Below, piece by piece: positions 16,854 to 25,530 of a DNA stretch of 64,000 bases. Below the pieces are notes generated by a model that was not told the origin of the DNA, ran no database searches, and saw only the letters and a program-made list of their open reading frames with translations. Location: assembly GCF_004167675.1 (NCBI RefSeq), contig NZ_SEZQ01000004.1. One strand, 5' to 3'. This DNA is from Aliivibrio finisterrensis_A. GTDB taxonomy: Bacteria; Pseudomonadota; Gammaproteobacteria; Enterobacterales; Vibrionaceae. Every line of letters starts with the position of its first letter. Position 1 is the first letter of the stretch. A program made the translations under genes and the position numbers.

Positions 16854-17981
16854 ATGTCTATCAATGTAAACACAAACGTATCAGCAATGACAGCACAGCG
16901 TTACCTAAATAGCGCAACGAATGACTTAAACAGCTCAATGGAGCGTTTGTCTTCTGGTTTTAAAATTAACAGTGCAAAAGATGATGCAGCGGGTCTACAA
17001 ATTTCTAACCGTCTAACGTCTCAAACTCGTGGTTTGGATGTAGCAGTTCGAAATGCAAATGATGGTATCTCAATGGCGCAAACTGCTGAAGGTGCGATGA
17101 ACGAAACAACGAACATCCTTCAACGTATGCGTGATTTATCACTTCAATCTTCTAACGGTTCAAATACAACAGCTGACCGTACAGCAATTCAAGAAGAAGT
17201 GGTTGCTTTGAATGACGAATTAAACCGTATTGCAGAAACAACATCGTTCGGTGGCTCTCGCTTACTTAACGGTCAGTTTGGCACTAAATCTTTCCAAATT
17301 GGTGCGGATTCAGGTGAAGCGGTAATGCTTACTCTGAACAACATGCGCTCTGATACAACGGCAATGGGTGGACACACTTACTCTGCGACGGAAGGTAAAG
17401 ATGCAAACTGGAAAGTAGATGCAGAAAGCTCAGAATTAACAATGAACTTTGTTGATAAAGATGGCCAAGAACAAAACATCACCATTAACGCAAAAGCGGG
17501 CGATGACATTGAAGAAGTAGCAACTTACATCAATGGTCAAAGCAGTGCAGTAAATGCATCAGTAACAGAAGATGGAAAACTGCAAGTATTTGCAGCAGCT
17601 GAAGCAACTGACATTGCATTTAGTGGCTCACTAAGCAGCGAACTAGGTATGGGTAACAAGGTTACTGATACGGTTAAGAGTATCGATGTGACGACAGTGG
17701 GTGGCTCACAAAAAGCAGTCGCGATTCTAGATTCAGCAATGCAATATGTTGATTCAAATCGTGCTGACCTAGGTGCTTTCCAAAACCGTTTTGGTCACGC
17801 TATCAACAACTTAGAAAATATTAATGAGAATACGAGTGCAGCAAATAGCCAAATCAAAGATGTTGATTTTGCGAAAGAAACAACTGCAATGACGAAATCT
17901 CAAATCCTGCAACAAGCGAGCTCGTCTATCCTTGCTCAAGCTAAGCAGGCACCAAATGCAGCATTAGGCCTGTTGGGCTAA
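16854..17981 (+). CDS. flaD: Flagellin FlaD (fourth tandem flagellin)
   Basis: 375 residues with standard flagellin ends (SINVNTNVSAMTAQRYLNSA; C-terminal NLENINENTSAANSQIKDVD, ending APNAALGLLG). The closest neighbour paralogue is flaC. The central variable region is two residues shorter than in flaC. Its start is supported by GTGGAGAAA a few bases upstream. It has a sigma-28 promoter but no convincing intrinsic terminator before flaE; only a short GTAAG/CTTAC stem at 18049-18067. Confidence 0.93.
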   Translation: MSINVNTNVSAMTAQRYLNSATNDLNSSMERLSSGFKINSAKDDAAGLQISNRLTSQTRGLDVAVRNANDGISMAQTAEGAMNETTNILQRMRDLSLQSSNGSNTTADRTAIQEEVVALNDELNRIAETTSFGGSRLLNGQFGTKSFQIGADSGEAVMLTLNNMRSDTTAMGGHTYSATEGKDANWKVDAESSELTMNFVDKDGQEQNITINAKAGDDIEEVATYINGQSSAVNASVTEDGKLQVFAAAEATDIAFSGSLSSELGMGNKVTDTVKSIDVTTVGGSQKAVAILDSAMQYVDSNRADLGAFQNRFGHAINNLENINENTSAANSQIKDVDFAKETTAMTKSQILQQASSSILAQAKQAPNAALGLLG

Positions 17982-18161
17982 TCAGCATAGTAAACACTTG
18001 TGAGAATGAGAGCTAAGCTATCTGCAAAGTTCTATCCCAACAGGTTATAAGTAAGTTTGACTTACTTTATAAAATTAAACTCAGGCTATCTCATGATGTA
18101 TTTTGTAGAGGTGAGAGTCTACAAGGTACATAGAGACACGCTTTTAAATATATGTGAGAAA

Positions 18162-18198
18162 CAATGGCTGGTTCGGAGGATGAGACCAACCACCATTG
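18162..18198 (+). promoter_or_regulatory. flaE leader hairpin with a GGAGGATG loop
   Basis: CAATGG (18162-18167) pairs with CCATTG (18193-18198) and TGGT (18169-18172) with ACCA (18185-18188), leaving GGAGGATG in the loop. AGGATG matches the core of CsrA-type binding sites; the hairpin ends about 10 bases before the TTAGGAG ribosome site of flaE. Confidence 0.4.
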
Positions 18199-18222
18199 AA
18201 CTATCCCTTAGGAGATCTATTT

Positions 18223-19359
18223 ATGTCTATTACAGTAAATACTAACGTATCAGCAATGACAGCTCAGCGTTACTTAAACAGCGCAACATCTGACGTTAAC
18301 CAATCAATGGAACGTCTGTCTTCTGGCAACAAGATCAACAGTGCTAAAGATGATGCGGCTGGTCTACAAATCTCTAACCGTCTAAACACGCAAACTCGTG
18401 GTCTAGACGTAGCGGTTCGTAACGCAAATGACGGCATCTCTATGATGCAAACTGCTGAAGGCGCAATGAAAGAGACTTCAAACATCCTTTCTCGTGTACG
18501 TGACCTAGCACTGCAATCGTCAAATGGTTCAAACACTGACGCTGACCGTAGCGCAATCCAACAAGAAGTAACGGCTCTTTCTGATGAAATGAACCGTATT
18601 GCTGAAACAACTTCTTTTGGTGGCACTCGTCTACTAAACGGTAGCTTCGGTACTAAATCTTTCCAAGTTGGTGCTGATTCTGGTGAAGCGGTAATGCTTA
18701 CTCTGAACAACCTACGTGCAGATGAGTCAAACATGGGTGGCCAATCTTTCACTGCGAAAGAAGGTGTTGCTGCTGGTTGGACTGCTGGTAAAGATGCAGA
18801 TATGACAATTTCTTTCACAGACAAGTCAGGTGAAGAGCAATCAGTATCAATCACAGCTAAAGCTGGCGACGATATCGAAGAAGTAGCAACTTACATCAAC
18901 GGCCAAACTGACAAAGTTAGCGCTTCTGTTGGTGAAGATGGCAAGCTACAAGTATTCGCAGCTAAAGGCACAATCGAAGGCGAAATCGAATTCTCTGGCG
19001 CTCTAGCTAACGAAACTGGTATGTCTGACGCTGTTAAAGCTCAAAAAACAGTTGGTAACATCGACGTTACAACAGTAGCTGGTTCTCAAGATGCAGTAGC
19101 GGTTGTTGACGCAGCAATGAAATTTGTTGATAGCCACCGTTCTGAGCTAGGTGCTGCTCAAAACCGTATGGGTCACACAATCAACAACTTAGACAACATT
19201 AACGAAAACGTTTCTGCTGCTAAGAGCCAAATCAAAGACGTTGATTTCGCTAAAGAAACAACTGAAATGACTAAAGCACAAATCCTACAGCAAGCAAGCT
19301 CTTCTATCTTAGCTCAAGCTAAGCAAGCGCCTAACGCTGCTCTAGGTCTATTACGTTAA
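18223..19359 (+). CDS. flaE: Flagellin FlaE (fifth tandem flagellin)
   Basis: 378 residues from ATG 18223, where MSITVNTNVSAM aligns with its paralogues and TTAGGAG lies upstream; an in-frame TTG at 18196 would add nine residues that the others lack. It has distinctive changes in conserved parts (MMQTAEGAMKETSNILSRVR; ENVSAAKSQIKDVD). Codon use is the most strongly biased in the window (CTA, CGT, GGT, AAC, ATC), suggesting very high expression. No clear sigma-28 or sigma-54 promoter is visible in the 241-base gap upstream. Confidence 0.94.
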   Translation: MSITVNTNVSAMTAQRYLNSATSDVNQSMERLSSGNKINSAKDDAAGLQISNRLNTQTRGLDVAVRNANDGISMMQTAEGAMKETSNILSRVRDLALQSSNGSNTDADRSAIQQEVTALSDEMNRIAETTSFGGTRLLNGSFGTKSFQVGADSGEAVMLTLNNLRADESNMGGQSFTAKEGVAAGWTAGKDADMTISFTDKSGEEQSVSITAKAGDDIEEVATYINGQTDKVSASVGEDGKLQVFAAKGTIEGEIEFSGALANETGMSDAVKAQKTVGNIDVTTVAGSQDAVAVVDAAMKFVDSHRSELGAAQNRMGHTINNLDNINENVSAAKSQIKDVDFAKETTEMTKAQILQQASSSILAQAKQAPNAALGLLR

Positions 19360-19389
19360 TCTTTTGATTAAGTAAAAATACTAAAATAG

Positions 19390-19462
19390 GTAGGTGGGCG
19401 GCTTCATCGTCAACCCACTTACTGAAATATGACAGCCGGACCGCTCTCCTGCTGTCTTTTTT
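19390..19462 (+). terminator. Two stem-loops ending the flagellin array
   Basis: First GTAGGTGGG / CCCACTTAC (19390-19422, one G-T), then GACAGC / GCTGTC (19431-19436 with 19451-19456) with GGA/TCC inner pairs, followed by six T (19457-19462). The second is a good intrinsic terminator for flaE. Confidence 0.82.
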
Positions 19463-19482
19463 CGTATTAGGAGGAAAGAGTT

Positions 19483-19902
19483 ATGAAACCTTCATTTGTA
19501 CCTTCCCCAATCCTTACCTCCCCACTTTCCAATGACGGCACGCAAATTGCTAGTTCTAATCAGCAACCGACATCATCTGTTAATACTATAAATAAAATAG
19601 CAGCAAGCGAATCGTTAGAAACATTGACGCCAAGCCAAGCGATTGTAGTAGAAGCAGAGCAAAAGCTTGAAACGAAAAAGAAAGAAGAACTTTATCATGC
19701 AGTGAAAGAGCTGAATGAATACGTTAAGAGCATGGATCGAGGGTTATCGTTTCGCTTAGATGAAGAGTCTGGGCGGCAGGTTATTACCGTTTTTGAAGTC
19801 AGTAGCGGTGAAATCATTCGTCAAATCCCCGATGAAAAAATGTTGGAAATTGCCAGAGAATTAGCTGCCAGTGCATCTGGATTAATAGCTGAGAAGATAT
19901 AA
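19483..19902 (+). CDS. flaG: FlaG family protein
   Basis: 139 residues. FlaG-family proteins of polar-flagellated bacteria affect filament length; the biochemical role is poorly defined. The N-terminal half is low-complexity Ser/Thr/Pro-rich; the C-terminal half (about 70-130) has the family core SFRLDEESGRQVITVFEVSS then GEIIRQIPDEKMLEIARELA. A strong AGGAGG ribosome site precedes it. It lies directly upstream of fliD, the usual arrangement. Confidence 0.93.
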   Translation: MKPSFVPSPILTSPLSNDGTQIASSNQQPTSSVNTINKIAASESLETLTPSQAIVVEAEQKLETKKKEELYHAVKELNEYVKSMDRGLSFRLDEESGRQVITVFEVSSGEIIRQIPDEKMLEIARELAASASGLIAEKI

Positions 19903-19925
19903 TCGTTAATTGAGGAAAATGCTTC

Positions 19926-21893
19926 ATGAGTATGAGCCCGATGGGGATGGGTGGTGGCCTAGATATTAATTCTATGGTGAGCAAAATAGTTGAAAGCGAG
20001 CGCTTACCAAAGCAGCAGCGCATCGATCGTGAACGCTCAGATATAGACATGAATATCAGTGGTTATGGCCGTCTGCAAGAATCGTTAGATACCATGAAAA
20101 ACCTCATGTCGACGTTTCGCCAAGAGGATACGTTTGCATCTCGAACTATTTCAAGCAGTGATGATGAAGTAGTCAGTGCGACGGCAACGCCAGAAGCCTT
20201 GGCGGGTCGATACACAATTGATGTTTTACAATTAGCTCAAGCTCAAAAACTAGCATCATCGCCAATTCGTGATGATGCTAAATTTGGTCCAGGTAAATTG
20301 GATATTTCATTAGGTGATAAAGAATTCACTATTGAAATTATTGGTAAAAATAACAAAATTACCGATCTGTTAAAGCAGATCAATGGTGCACCGTCAAATC
20401 CAGGTGTGCAAGCCTCTATCGTTAAAGATGATGGCGGTTCACGTCTTATTCTCGCCTCAGATAAACCAGGCGAAGGTCATAAAGTTAACATTAAAGTCGA
20501 TGCTGAATACAATAATCAGCTACATCGTCTTGCTTTTAATCCTAATTTTGATCCAACGGTATCAACAAAATTTGATATTCCAACCTTGCTTGAGTATCAA
20601 AATGTACCAGAAATTGCCGCTCAGCAAATGCAAGAGCCAATAACGGCACAAGAGGTTCCTGAACTAAGTGATGAAGAAAAATACGCGTACTTTAAGCCGC
20701 TTATTGATTATGCCAATCGTGAATTAGCGCGAGAAGAAAAAGCGGTAAAAGAGATCATGCTTCAACAAGAAGCAACGGCAGCGTTATCAACATTGGAAGA
20801 CCCTACCGATCCAACATCAGGCATGTCAGGATGGAGCGAGCGCACAGCGGGTACCCTGCAAGCGGCGCTACCGAGTGAAGATGAAAAGATCGAGTTAGCT
20901 AAAGCCGCAAAGCAAGGCGATCAAGATGCAGCAGAAGCCTTAGCTGAAATTGGTCAAACGCCAGATGTTGTTTTTCAAGCGGCGGGTATTACTTATGAAG
21001 CACCTCAAGTAGCACCTAAAAAAGAATTGGTTGAAATAGCGAAAGAAAAAATTGAGCAGCTACCGCCGACAATTAAAGAAATAGCAAAAGAAAAATTAGA
21101 ACCGATTGAAAAAGTCGTAGAGGCAATTAAGCCTGAAGGCCCACGTAAACCGTTGTATTCTGGCCTTCAAGAAGTGCAAACAGCAAGCAGTGCAAAAGTA
21201 GTATTAGATGGTGTTGCTCGAATAAGCAGTGATACCAATGTGATTCAAGATGCGGTTCATGGCGTCGACATCACCTTAAAAGGTACGACAGCAGAAGCAA
21301 GCAAGCGTGTTGAGCTTGATGTGCAATTTGATAGAGAGGGTGTAAAAGCCGCTATTGAACAATTTGTTGCCACCTATAATCAGTTCTACGAAACGACTCA
21401 AGCACTGAGTAGTTTTGATCCGGCAACAGGCCAAAGTGGTCCTCTTGCTGGTGATAGTGTTGTTCGATCTGCTGAATCTCGTTTGAAATCCGCTTTTGTG
21501 GCTCCCGTAGAGTCGGCACCAAAAGATGTAAAAACGTTAATTGAGTTAGGTATTTCTACGACTCGTCAAGGTACGTTAGAAATAAATCATACGATGCTTG
21601 ATCGACAATTGAATGAAAACTTTGGTCAATTGCATACTTTTTTTGGCGGTCCTAAAGGATTTGCTAAAAAAATTGAAGACGTTATTCAGAGTATGACAGG
21701 AGTAACAGGCCCAATTCGTACCAGAATGAACACTATGCGAGATCAAAATTACCGCTTAAATGACCAACAAGTGGATTTAGATCGTCGTATGGAGAGTTTA
21801 CAAGAACGAACTCGAAACAAGTTTGCCAATATGCAAGACGTTACTGGGAAAATGAAAGCCCAGTTGTCAGGAATGATGAACGCATTAGGTTAA
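19926..21893 (+). CDS. fliD: Flagellar filament cap protein FliD (HAP2)
   Basis: 655 residues, the long form seen in vibrios. FliD caps the filament and directs flagellin polymerisation. The N-terminal D0/D1 region (GGLDINSMVSKIVESERLPK) and the C-terminal region (about 410-655, ending MQDVTGKMKAQLSGMMNALG) are conserved. Between them, about residues 205-410, lies a long acidic, Glu/Lys/Ala-rich segment with repeated KE-rich words (IAKEKIEQLPPTIKEIAKEK), much longer than in enterobacterial FliD. It follows flaG by 23 bases, and the flaI and fliS chaperone genes follow. Confidence 0.95.
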   Translation: MSMSPMGMGGGLDINSMVSKIVESERLPKQQRIDRERSDIDMNISGYGRLQESLDTMKNLMSTFRQEDTFASRTISSSDDEVVSATATPEALAGRYTIDVLQLAQAQKLASSPIRDDAKFGPGKLDISLGDKEFTIEIIGKNNKITDLLKQINGAPSNPGVQASIVKDDGGSRLILASDKPGEGHKVNIKVDAEYNNQLHRLAFNPNFDPTVSTKFDIPTLLEYQNVPEIAAQQMQEPITAQEVPELSDEEKYAYFKPLIDYANRELAREEKAVKEIMLQQEATAALSTLEDPTDPTSGMSGWSERTAGTLQAALPSEDEKIELAKAAKQGDQDAAEALAEIGQTPDVVFQAAGITYEAPQVAPKKELVEIAKEKIEQLPPTIKEIAKEKLEPIEKVVEAIKPEGPRKPLYSGLQEVQTASSAKVVLDGVARISSDTNVIQDAVHGVDITLKGTTAEASKRVELDVQFDREGVKAAIEQFVATYNQFYETTQALSSFDPATGQSGPLAGDSVVRSAESRLKSAFVAPVESAPKDVKTLIELGISTTRQGTLEINHTMLDRQLNENFGQLHTFFGGPKGFAKKIEDVIQSMTGVTGPIRTRMNTMRDQNYRLNDQQVDLDRRMESLQERTRNKFANMQDVTGKMKAQLSGMMNALG

Positions 21894-21922
21894 TGAGTGT
21901 CAGTGATAATTAGGTGCTTTCG

Positions 21923-22213
21923 ATGATATTAATACAGCAATTAGAAAAACTGGATCAAGAATTGCAAAATTCATATCGTTCAGATGATATTAATTTTGAA
22001 CAGTTGGCGATATTTTTATCAAATCGGGAACAACTTTTGCATCAGTGTATGCAAGTGTCAAAAATAGTGCATTCCACTGAATGGCAAAGCGCAATTGCAA
22101 GAACTCAATTGATCGTTGATGAAATGAGTCAATTAGGACAGCAATTTGCTACAGATTATCAAAAATTGAATCATGGACAAAAGTCGGTTCAACTTTATAG
22201 AAAATTTCAATAA
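21923..22213 (+). CDS. flaI: FliT-like flagellar chaperone (FlaI)
   Basis: 96 residues from ATG 21923 with TAGGTG upstream; an in-frame GTG at 21914 would add three residues but would overlap the ribosome site. Small, helical, Gln/Leu-rich protein placed between fliD and fliS, the position of FlaI in vibrios and of FliT in enterics, where FliT is the FliD export chaperone. Sequence alone gives weak family evidence; the call rests mainly on size, predicted helicity and context. Confidence 0.75.
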   Translation: MILIQQLEKLDQELQNSYRSDDINFEQLAIFLSNREQLLHQCMQVSKIVHSTEWQSAIARTQLIVDEMSQLGQQFATDYQKLNHGQKSVQLYRKFQ

Positions 22214-22228
22214 TACTGAGGAAATACA

Positions 22229-22639
22229 ATGAGAGGTTCACTACAAGCATATAAGAAGGTATCGATTGATAGCCAATTAAGTGCTGCATCACCTCATAAG
22301 GTCATTCAAATGCTAATGGCTGGCGCGATTGAGCGTTTAATCCAAGGTAAGGCTGCAATGCAGCAAGGAAATACCCCGGTAAAAGGCGAACGTCTTGGTA
22401 AAGCATTGGATATCGTGATCAGTCTACGTTCTTGCCTTTCAATGGATGATGGTGGTGACATTGCAAGTAATCTTGATTCTTTGTATGACTTCATGATCCG
22501 CCAGATCTCCCATGCAAATCAAAATAACGATGGTCAAGCTATTGATGACGTTGTTGAGATGCTGCGTGAAATCAAATCAGCATGGGATCAAATTCCAGCA
22601 GAGTTCCATAATCTTACTGCAGACCAAGTTGGTATTTAA
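22229..22639 (+). CDS. fliS: Flagellin export chaperone FliS
   Basis: 136 residues. FliS binds the C-terminus of flagellin in the cytoplasm and delivers it to the export gate. Conserved FliS words are visible: ASPHKVIQMLMAGAIERLIQ near residues 20-40, KGERLGKALDIVISLRSCLS, and LDSLYDFMIRQISHAN. A GAGGAAA ribosome site precedes it. Last gene of flaG-fliD-flaI-fliS, followed by inverted repeats. Confidence 0.95.
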   Translation: MRGSLQAYKKVSIDSQLSAASPHKVIQMLMAGAIERLIQGKAAMQQGNTPVKGERLGKALDIVISLRSCLSMDDGGDIASNLDSLYDFMIRQISHANQNNDGQAIDDVVEMLREIKSAWDQIPAEFHNLTADQVGI

Positions 22640-22727
22640 GTTCACTTCACGTAACTTGGTATAAAATACCATTAGTTTTATAAATCAAGTTTATTTTTGA
22701 TTTTTTATACTAACCTCTCATTTACAG

Positions 22728-22755
22728 TATGACTGTCGATTTATTGGCAGTCATA
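22728..22755. repeat. Dyad upstream of flrA
   Basis: TATGACTG / CAGTCATA, eight-base perfect arms with a 12-base spacer, followed by a moderate T-rich stretch (TTATTTTTC). It may be the terminator of the fliS operon or an operator of flrA; it lies about 100 bases upstream of the flrA start. Confidence 0.5.
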
Positions 22756-22855
22756 GTTGCCTTATTTTTCTTATGCTATAAAATAGCGATATAATTTCGT
22801 TGCTGTTCAATGAATAGACCACTTAAATCAAAGAATTAAGGCACATAACACATCT

Positions 22856-24337
22856 ATGCAAGGTTTAGCAAAGACACTAATTATTGAAGATGATGAGCAA
22901 AACCGTCATAACCTTAAGATCATTCTTGAGTTTATCGGTGAGCATTGTCATGCCATTTCGACTTCAGAATTGTCTACTTTTGACTGGAATGACCCTTGGA
23001 GTGCCTGTTTTTTAGGTAACGTAACAGATAGTTCACAAAAAGAATTAATCAAAAAATCCTTAATTACTAATAATCATGTCCCTATTATTATGCTTACAGG
23101 AGCTATGTATGATCTTGAGGATTTAACGAATTATGTCGGTGAATTAAATCAACCGGTAAATTATCCTCAATTGACAGATGCGTTGCGCCATTGTCAAGAG
23201 TTTATGGGACGCCGTGGCTTAGGTGTCCCCCAACTTGGGCGTAAAATTACGTTATTCCGTAGCATGGTTGGACAAAGTCCAGCGATCAGCATGGTTCGGC
23301 ATTTAATTGAACAAGTCTCTGGTACTGAAGCAAGTGTTCTTGTTTTAGGTGAGTCAGGTACAGGTAAAGAAGTCGTTGCACGAAATCTTCACTACCATTC
23401 ACCGCGTCGTAAAGGCCCATTTGTGCCTGTAAACTGTGGTGCGATTCCCCCCGATCTTCTTGAAAGTGAGTTGTTTGGTCATGAAAAAGGGGCTTTTACT
23501 GGTGCAATAACAGCACGTAAAGGTCGTTTTGAGCTGGCTCAAGGCGGTACGCTGTTCTTGGATGAAATCGGTGATATGCCAATGCCGATGCAAGTAAAAC
23601 TGTTACGAGTATTACAAGAGCGCTGTTTTGAACGTGTTGGTGGTAATCAAAGTATTAAAGCGAATGTTCGTATTGTAGCCGCAACACATCGCAACCTTGA
23701 TGAGATGATAGAGAAAGGGACTTTCCGTGAAGATCTTTATTATCGATTAAATGTATTTCCAATCGAAATGCCAGCATTGCGTGAACGTAAGCAAGATATA
23801 CCGTTATTATTGCAAGAGCTGCTAACGAGAATGGAAGCGGAAGGCAGTGCGCGTGTACGTCTAACGCCACGTGCGGTGAACTCCTTAATGGAGCATCATT
23901 GGCCGGGTAATGTGCGTGAGCTAGCAAACTTAATTGAACGCTTAATGATCTTATTCCCTGGGGAATCGGTGGATGTTAATCACTTACCGACAAAATACCG
24001 TTATAGTGATATTCCGGAATTCCAACCAGAGAATAACAATAAACAAAGTATTGAAGAGCAAGAGCAAGCCGCACTAGCAGATATGTTTGCTAACTTTAGT
24101 GATGGCGGAGTTCCTCAAATATCAAACCAAAACTTTGGTCCAGCCTCAAATGATTTACCTGAAGACGGATTAAATCTAAAGGAAATGTTGGCTGATGTAG
24201 AAGTTAATATGATATGCCAAGCGCTTGAAGCACAGGCAGGAGTTGTTGCTCGTGCTGCTGATATGTTAGGTATGCGTAGAACAACTTTAGTTGAGAAAAT
24301 GCGCAAATATAACCTAAACAAAGATGATATGCGTTAA
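22856..24337 (+). CDS. flrA: Master sigma-54 activator of flagellar genes, FlrA
   Basis: 493 residues; FleQ/FlrA family, top of the flagellar hierarchy, activating flrBC and the fliE and flhA operons with RpoN. Degenerate N-terminal receiver (1-120), AAA+ domain with Walker A GESGTGKE (165-172) and the sigma-54 contact loop GAFTGA at 212-217, and a C-terminal Fis-type helix-turn-helix (AADMLGMRRTTLVEKMRKYN). LFRSM contains R135, and R176 follows Walker A; both match residues reported to bind c-di-GMP in V. cholerae FlrA. The gene is separated from flrBC by a terminator that encloses the flrB promoter. Confidence 0.97.
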   Translation: MQGLAKTLIIEDDEQNRHNLKIILEFIGEHCHAISTSELSTFDWNDPWSACFLGNVTDSSQKELIKKSLITNNHVPIIMLTGAMYDLEDLTNYVGELNQPVNYPQLTDALRHCQEFMGRRGLGVPQLGRKITLFRSMVGQSPAISMVRHLIEQVSGTEASVLVLGESGTGKEVVARNLHYHSPRRKGPFVPVNCGAIPPDLLESELFGHEKGAFTGAITARKGRFELAQGGTLFLDEIGDMPMPMQVKLLRVLQERCFERVGGNQSIKANVRIVAATHRNLDEMIEKGTFREDLYYRLNVFPIEMPALRERKQDIPLLLQELLTRMEAEGSARVRLTPRAVNSLMEHHWPGNVRELANLIERLMILFPGESVDVNHLPTKYRYSDIPEFQPENNNKQSIEEQEQAALADMFANFSDGGVPQISNQNFGPASNDLPEDGLNLKEMLADVEVNMICQALEAQAGVVARAADMLGMRRTTLVEKMRKYNLNKDDMR

Positions 24338-24408
24338 TAATCTGTACTGACAAATAATTGACTCGCTAAAGATGTTATTTTGATTTAACTTGATGATTTA
24401 AAACGATA

Positions 24409-24450
24409 AAAAGGGCTGGCATGTTAAATGCATTAGCCCTTTTGTTGTTT
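24409..24450 (+). terminator. Terminator after flrA, enclosing the flrB promoter
   Basis: AAAAGGGCT (24409-24417) pairs with AGCCCTTTT (24435-24443), with an inner GCAT/ATGC stem, then TTTTGTTGTTTT. Its loop region is the flrB sigma-54 promoter. Confidence 0.82.
24416..24433 (+). promoter_or_regulatory. Sigma-54 promoter of flrBC
   Basis: CTGGCATGTTAAATGCAT, with GG (24418-24419) and GC (24430-24431) ten bases apart, 33 bases upstream of flrB and inside the stem-loop that ends flrA. In V. cholerae flrBC is a class II, FlrA-dependent operon, consistent with this site. Confidence 0.85.
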
Positions 24451-24466
24451 TGGCGGGGATCAAATT

Positions 24467-25528
24467 ATGCAAGGTAACTCTGAGAGTGAGATCAATTCAC
24501 TCCTTGGCACAGTAGAAGAACAAAATACACGTTATAAGCAAGTATTAGATGTTATGCCTGCGGGGGTAATATTGCTTGATACACAAGGCGTTGTATGTGA
24601 AGTAAACCCTGAAGCCATTAAGCTTCTTGGTACCCCATTATTAGGTGAACGTTGGTTTGAAGTCATTCAACGTTCATTTGATCCAAGAGAAGACGATGGG
24701 CATGAGATCTCATTGCGCAATGGACGTAAAGTACGTTTAGCCATCTCAGCCTCAGAAACGGGTCAATTGATCCTTATTACCGATCTAACCGAAACCCGTT
24801 TACTGCAATCTCGTGTCAGTGATTTGCAGCGTTTGTCATCGTTAGGAAAAATGGTTGCCTCCCTTGCTCATCAAGTAAGAACGCCACTTTCAAGTGCGAT
24901 GCTTTATGCTTCAAACTTAGGTTCCCCCAATTTACCCGCAGCAACACACAAACGTTTTCAAACCAAATTGGTTGATCGTTTACATGATCTCGAAAAACAA
25001 GTGAATGATATGTTGTTGTTTGCTAAAGGTGGCGATAATAAAGTTGTTAAATCATTTACGATTGAAGAGCTTGTTGCAGAATATCGTCCAATGGTAGAAA
25101 CCGCTTTGCAATCAAATCAAGTGGATTATCACTTAGAAGTAGAGGAGCAAGATACCTTATTAATGGGTAATGCCAACGCTATTGCCAGTGCCATTAGTAA
25201 CTTGATTATGAATGCGATACAAGCTATTGGAAAAGAATGCCAAATTGATGTTTTCTTTAGACCGGTTAACGGTTATTTGAAAATATCAGTACAAGACAAT
25301 GGGCCAGGTATCCCATTTGAATTACAAGATAAAATTATGGAACCATTTTTCACTACACGCTCTCAAGGCACGGGTCTTGGTTTAGCCGTAGTTCAAATGG
25401 TTTGTCGAGCACATAAAGGACAACTTGAATTGTATTCAGAACCGGATGATGGTGCGTGCTTCACCATGTCTATTCCATTAACAGCAACCTATGCTGAATC
25501 CGCAACTCAAACAGAATCTGGAGAATAA
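24467..25528 (+). CDS. flrB: Flagellar two-component sensor kinase FlrB
   Basis: 353 residues, soluble NtrB-like histidine kinase that phosphorylates FlrC. N-terminal PAS-like domain (about 22-110, YKQVLDVMPAGVILLDTQG), H box with phospho-acceptor His135 in ASLAHQVRTPLSSAML, N box near LIMNAIQAIG, G1 DNGPGIPFEL, G2 GTGLGLAVVQ. No membrane segment, so it senses an internal cue such as assembly state. flrC starts two bases after its stop. Confidence 0.96.
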   Translation: MQGNSESEINSLLGTVEEQNTRYKQVLDVMPAGVILLDTQGVVCEVNPEAIKLLGTPLLGERWFEVIQRSFDPREDDGHEISLRNGRKVRLAISASETGQLILITDLTETRLLQSRVSDLQRLSSLGKMVASLAHQVRTPLSSAMLYASNLGSPNLPAATHKRFQTKLVDRLHDLEKQVNDMLLFAKGGDNKVVKSFTIEELVAEYRPMVETALQSNQVDYHLEVEEQDTLLMGNANAIASAISNLIMNAIQAIGKECQIDVFFRPVNGYLKISVQDNGPGIPFELQDKIMEPFFTTRSQGTGLGLAVVQMVCRAHKGQLELYSEPDDGACFTMSIPLTATYAESATQTESGE

Positions 25529-25530
25529 TC

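Noticed and set aside
18057..18245. 62-codon frame running into flaE
   Set aside because: No ribosome site, overlaps the flaE leader hairpin and start, and has a composition unlike a protein.
18270..18854. 194-codon open frame antisense to flaE
   Set aside because: It arises from the strongly biased codons of flaE; no ribosome site, Ser/Arg-rich composition and no recognisable domain.
12264..19359. Phase-variation or invertible flagellin switch
   Set aside because: All five genes face the same way, have intact starts, and no recombinase gene or inverted recombination sites are present.
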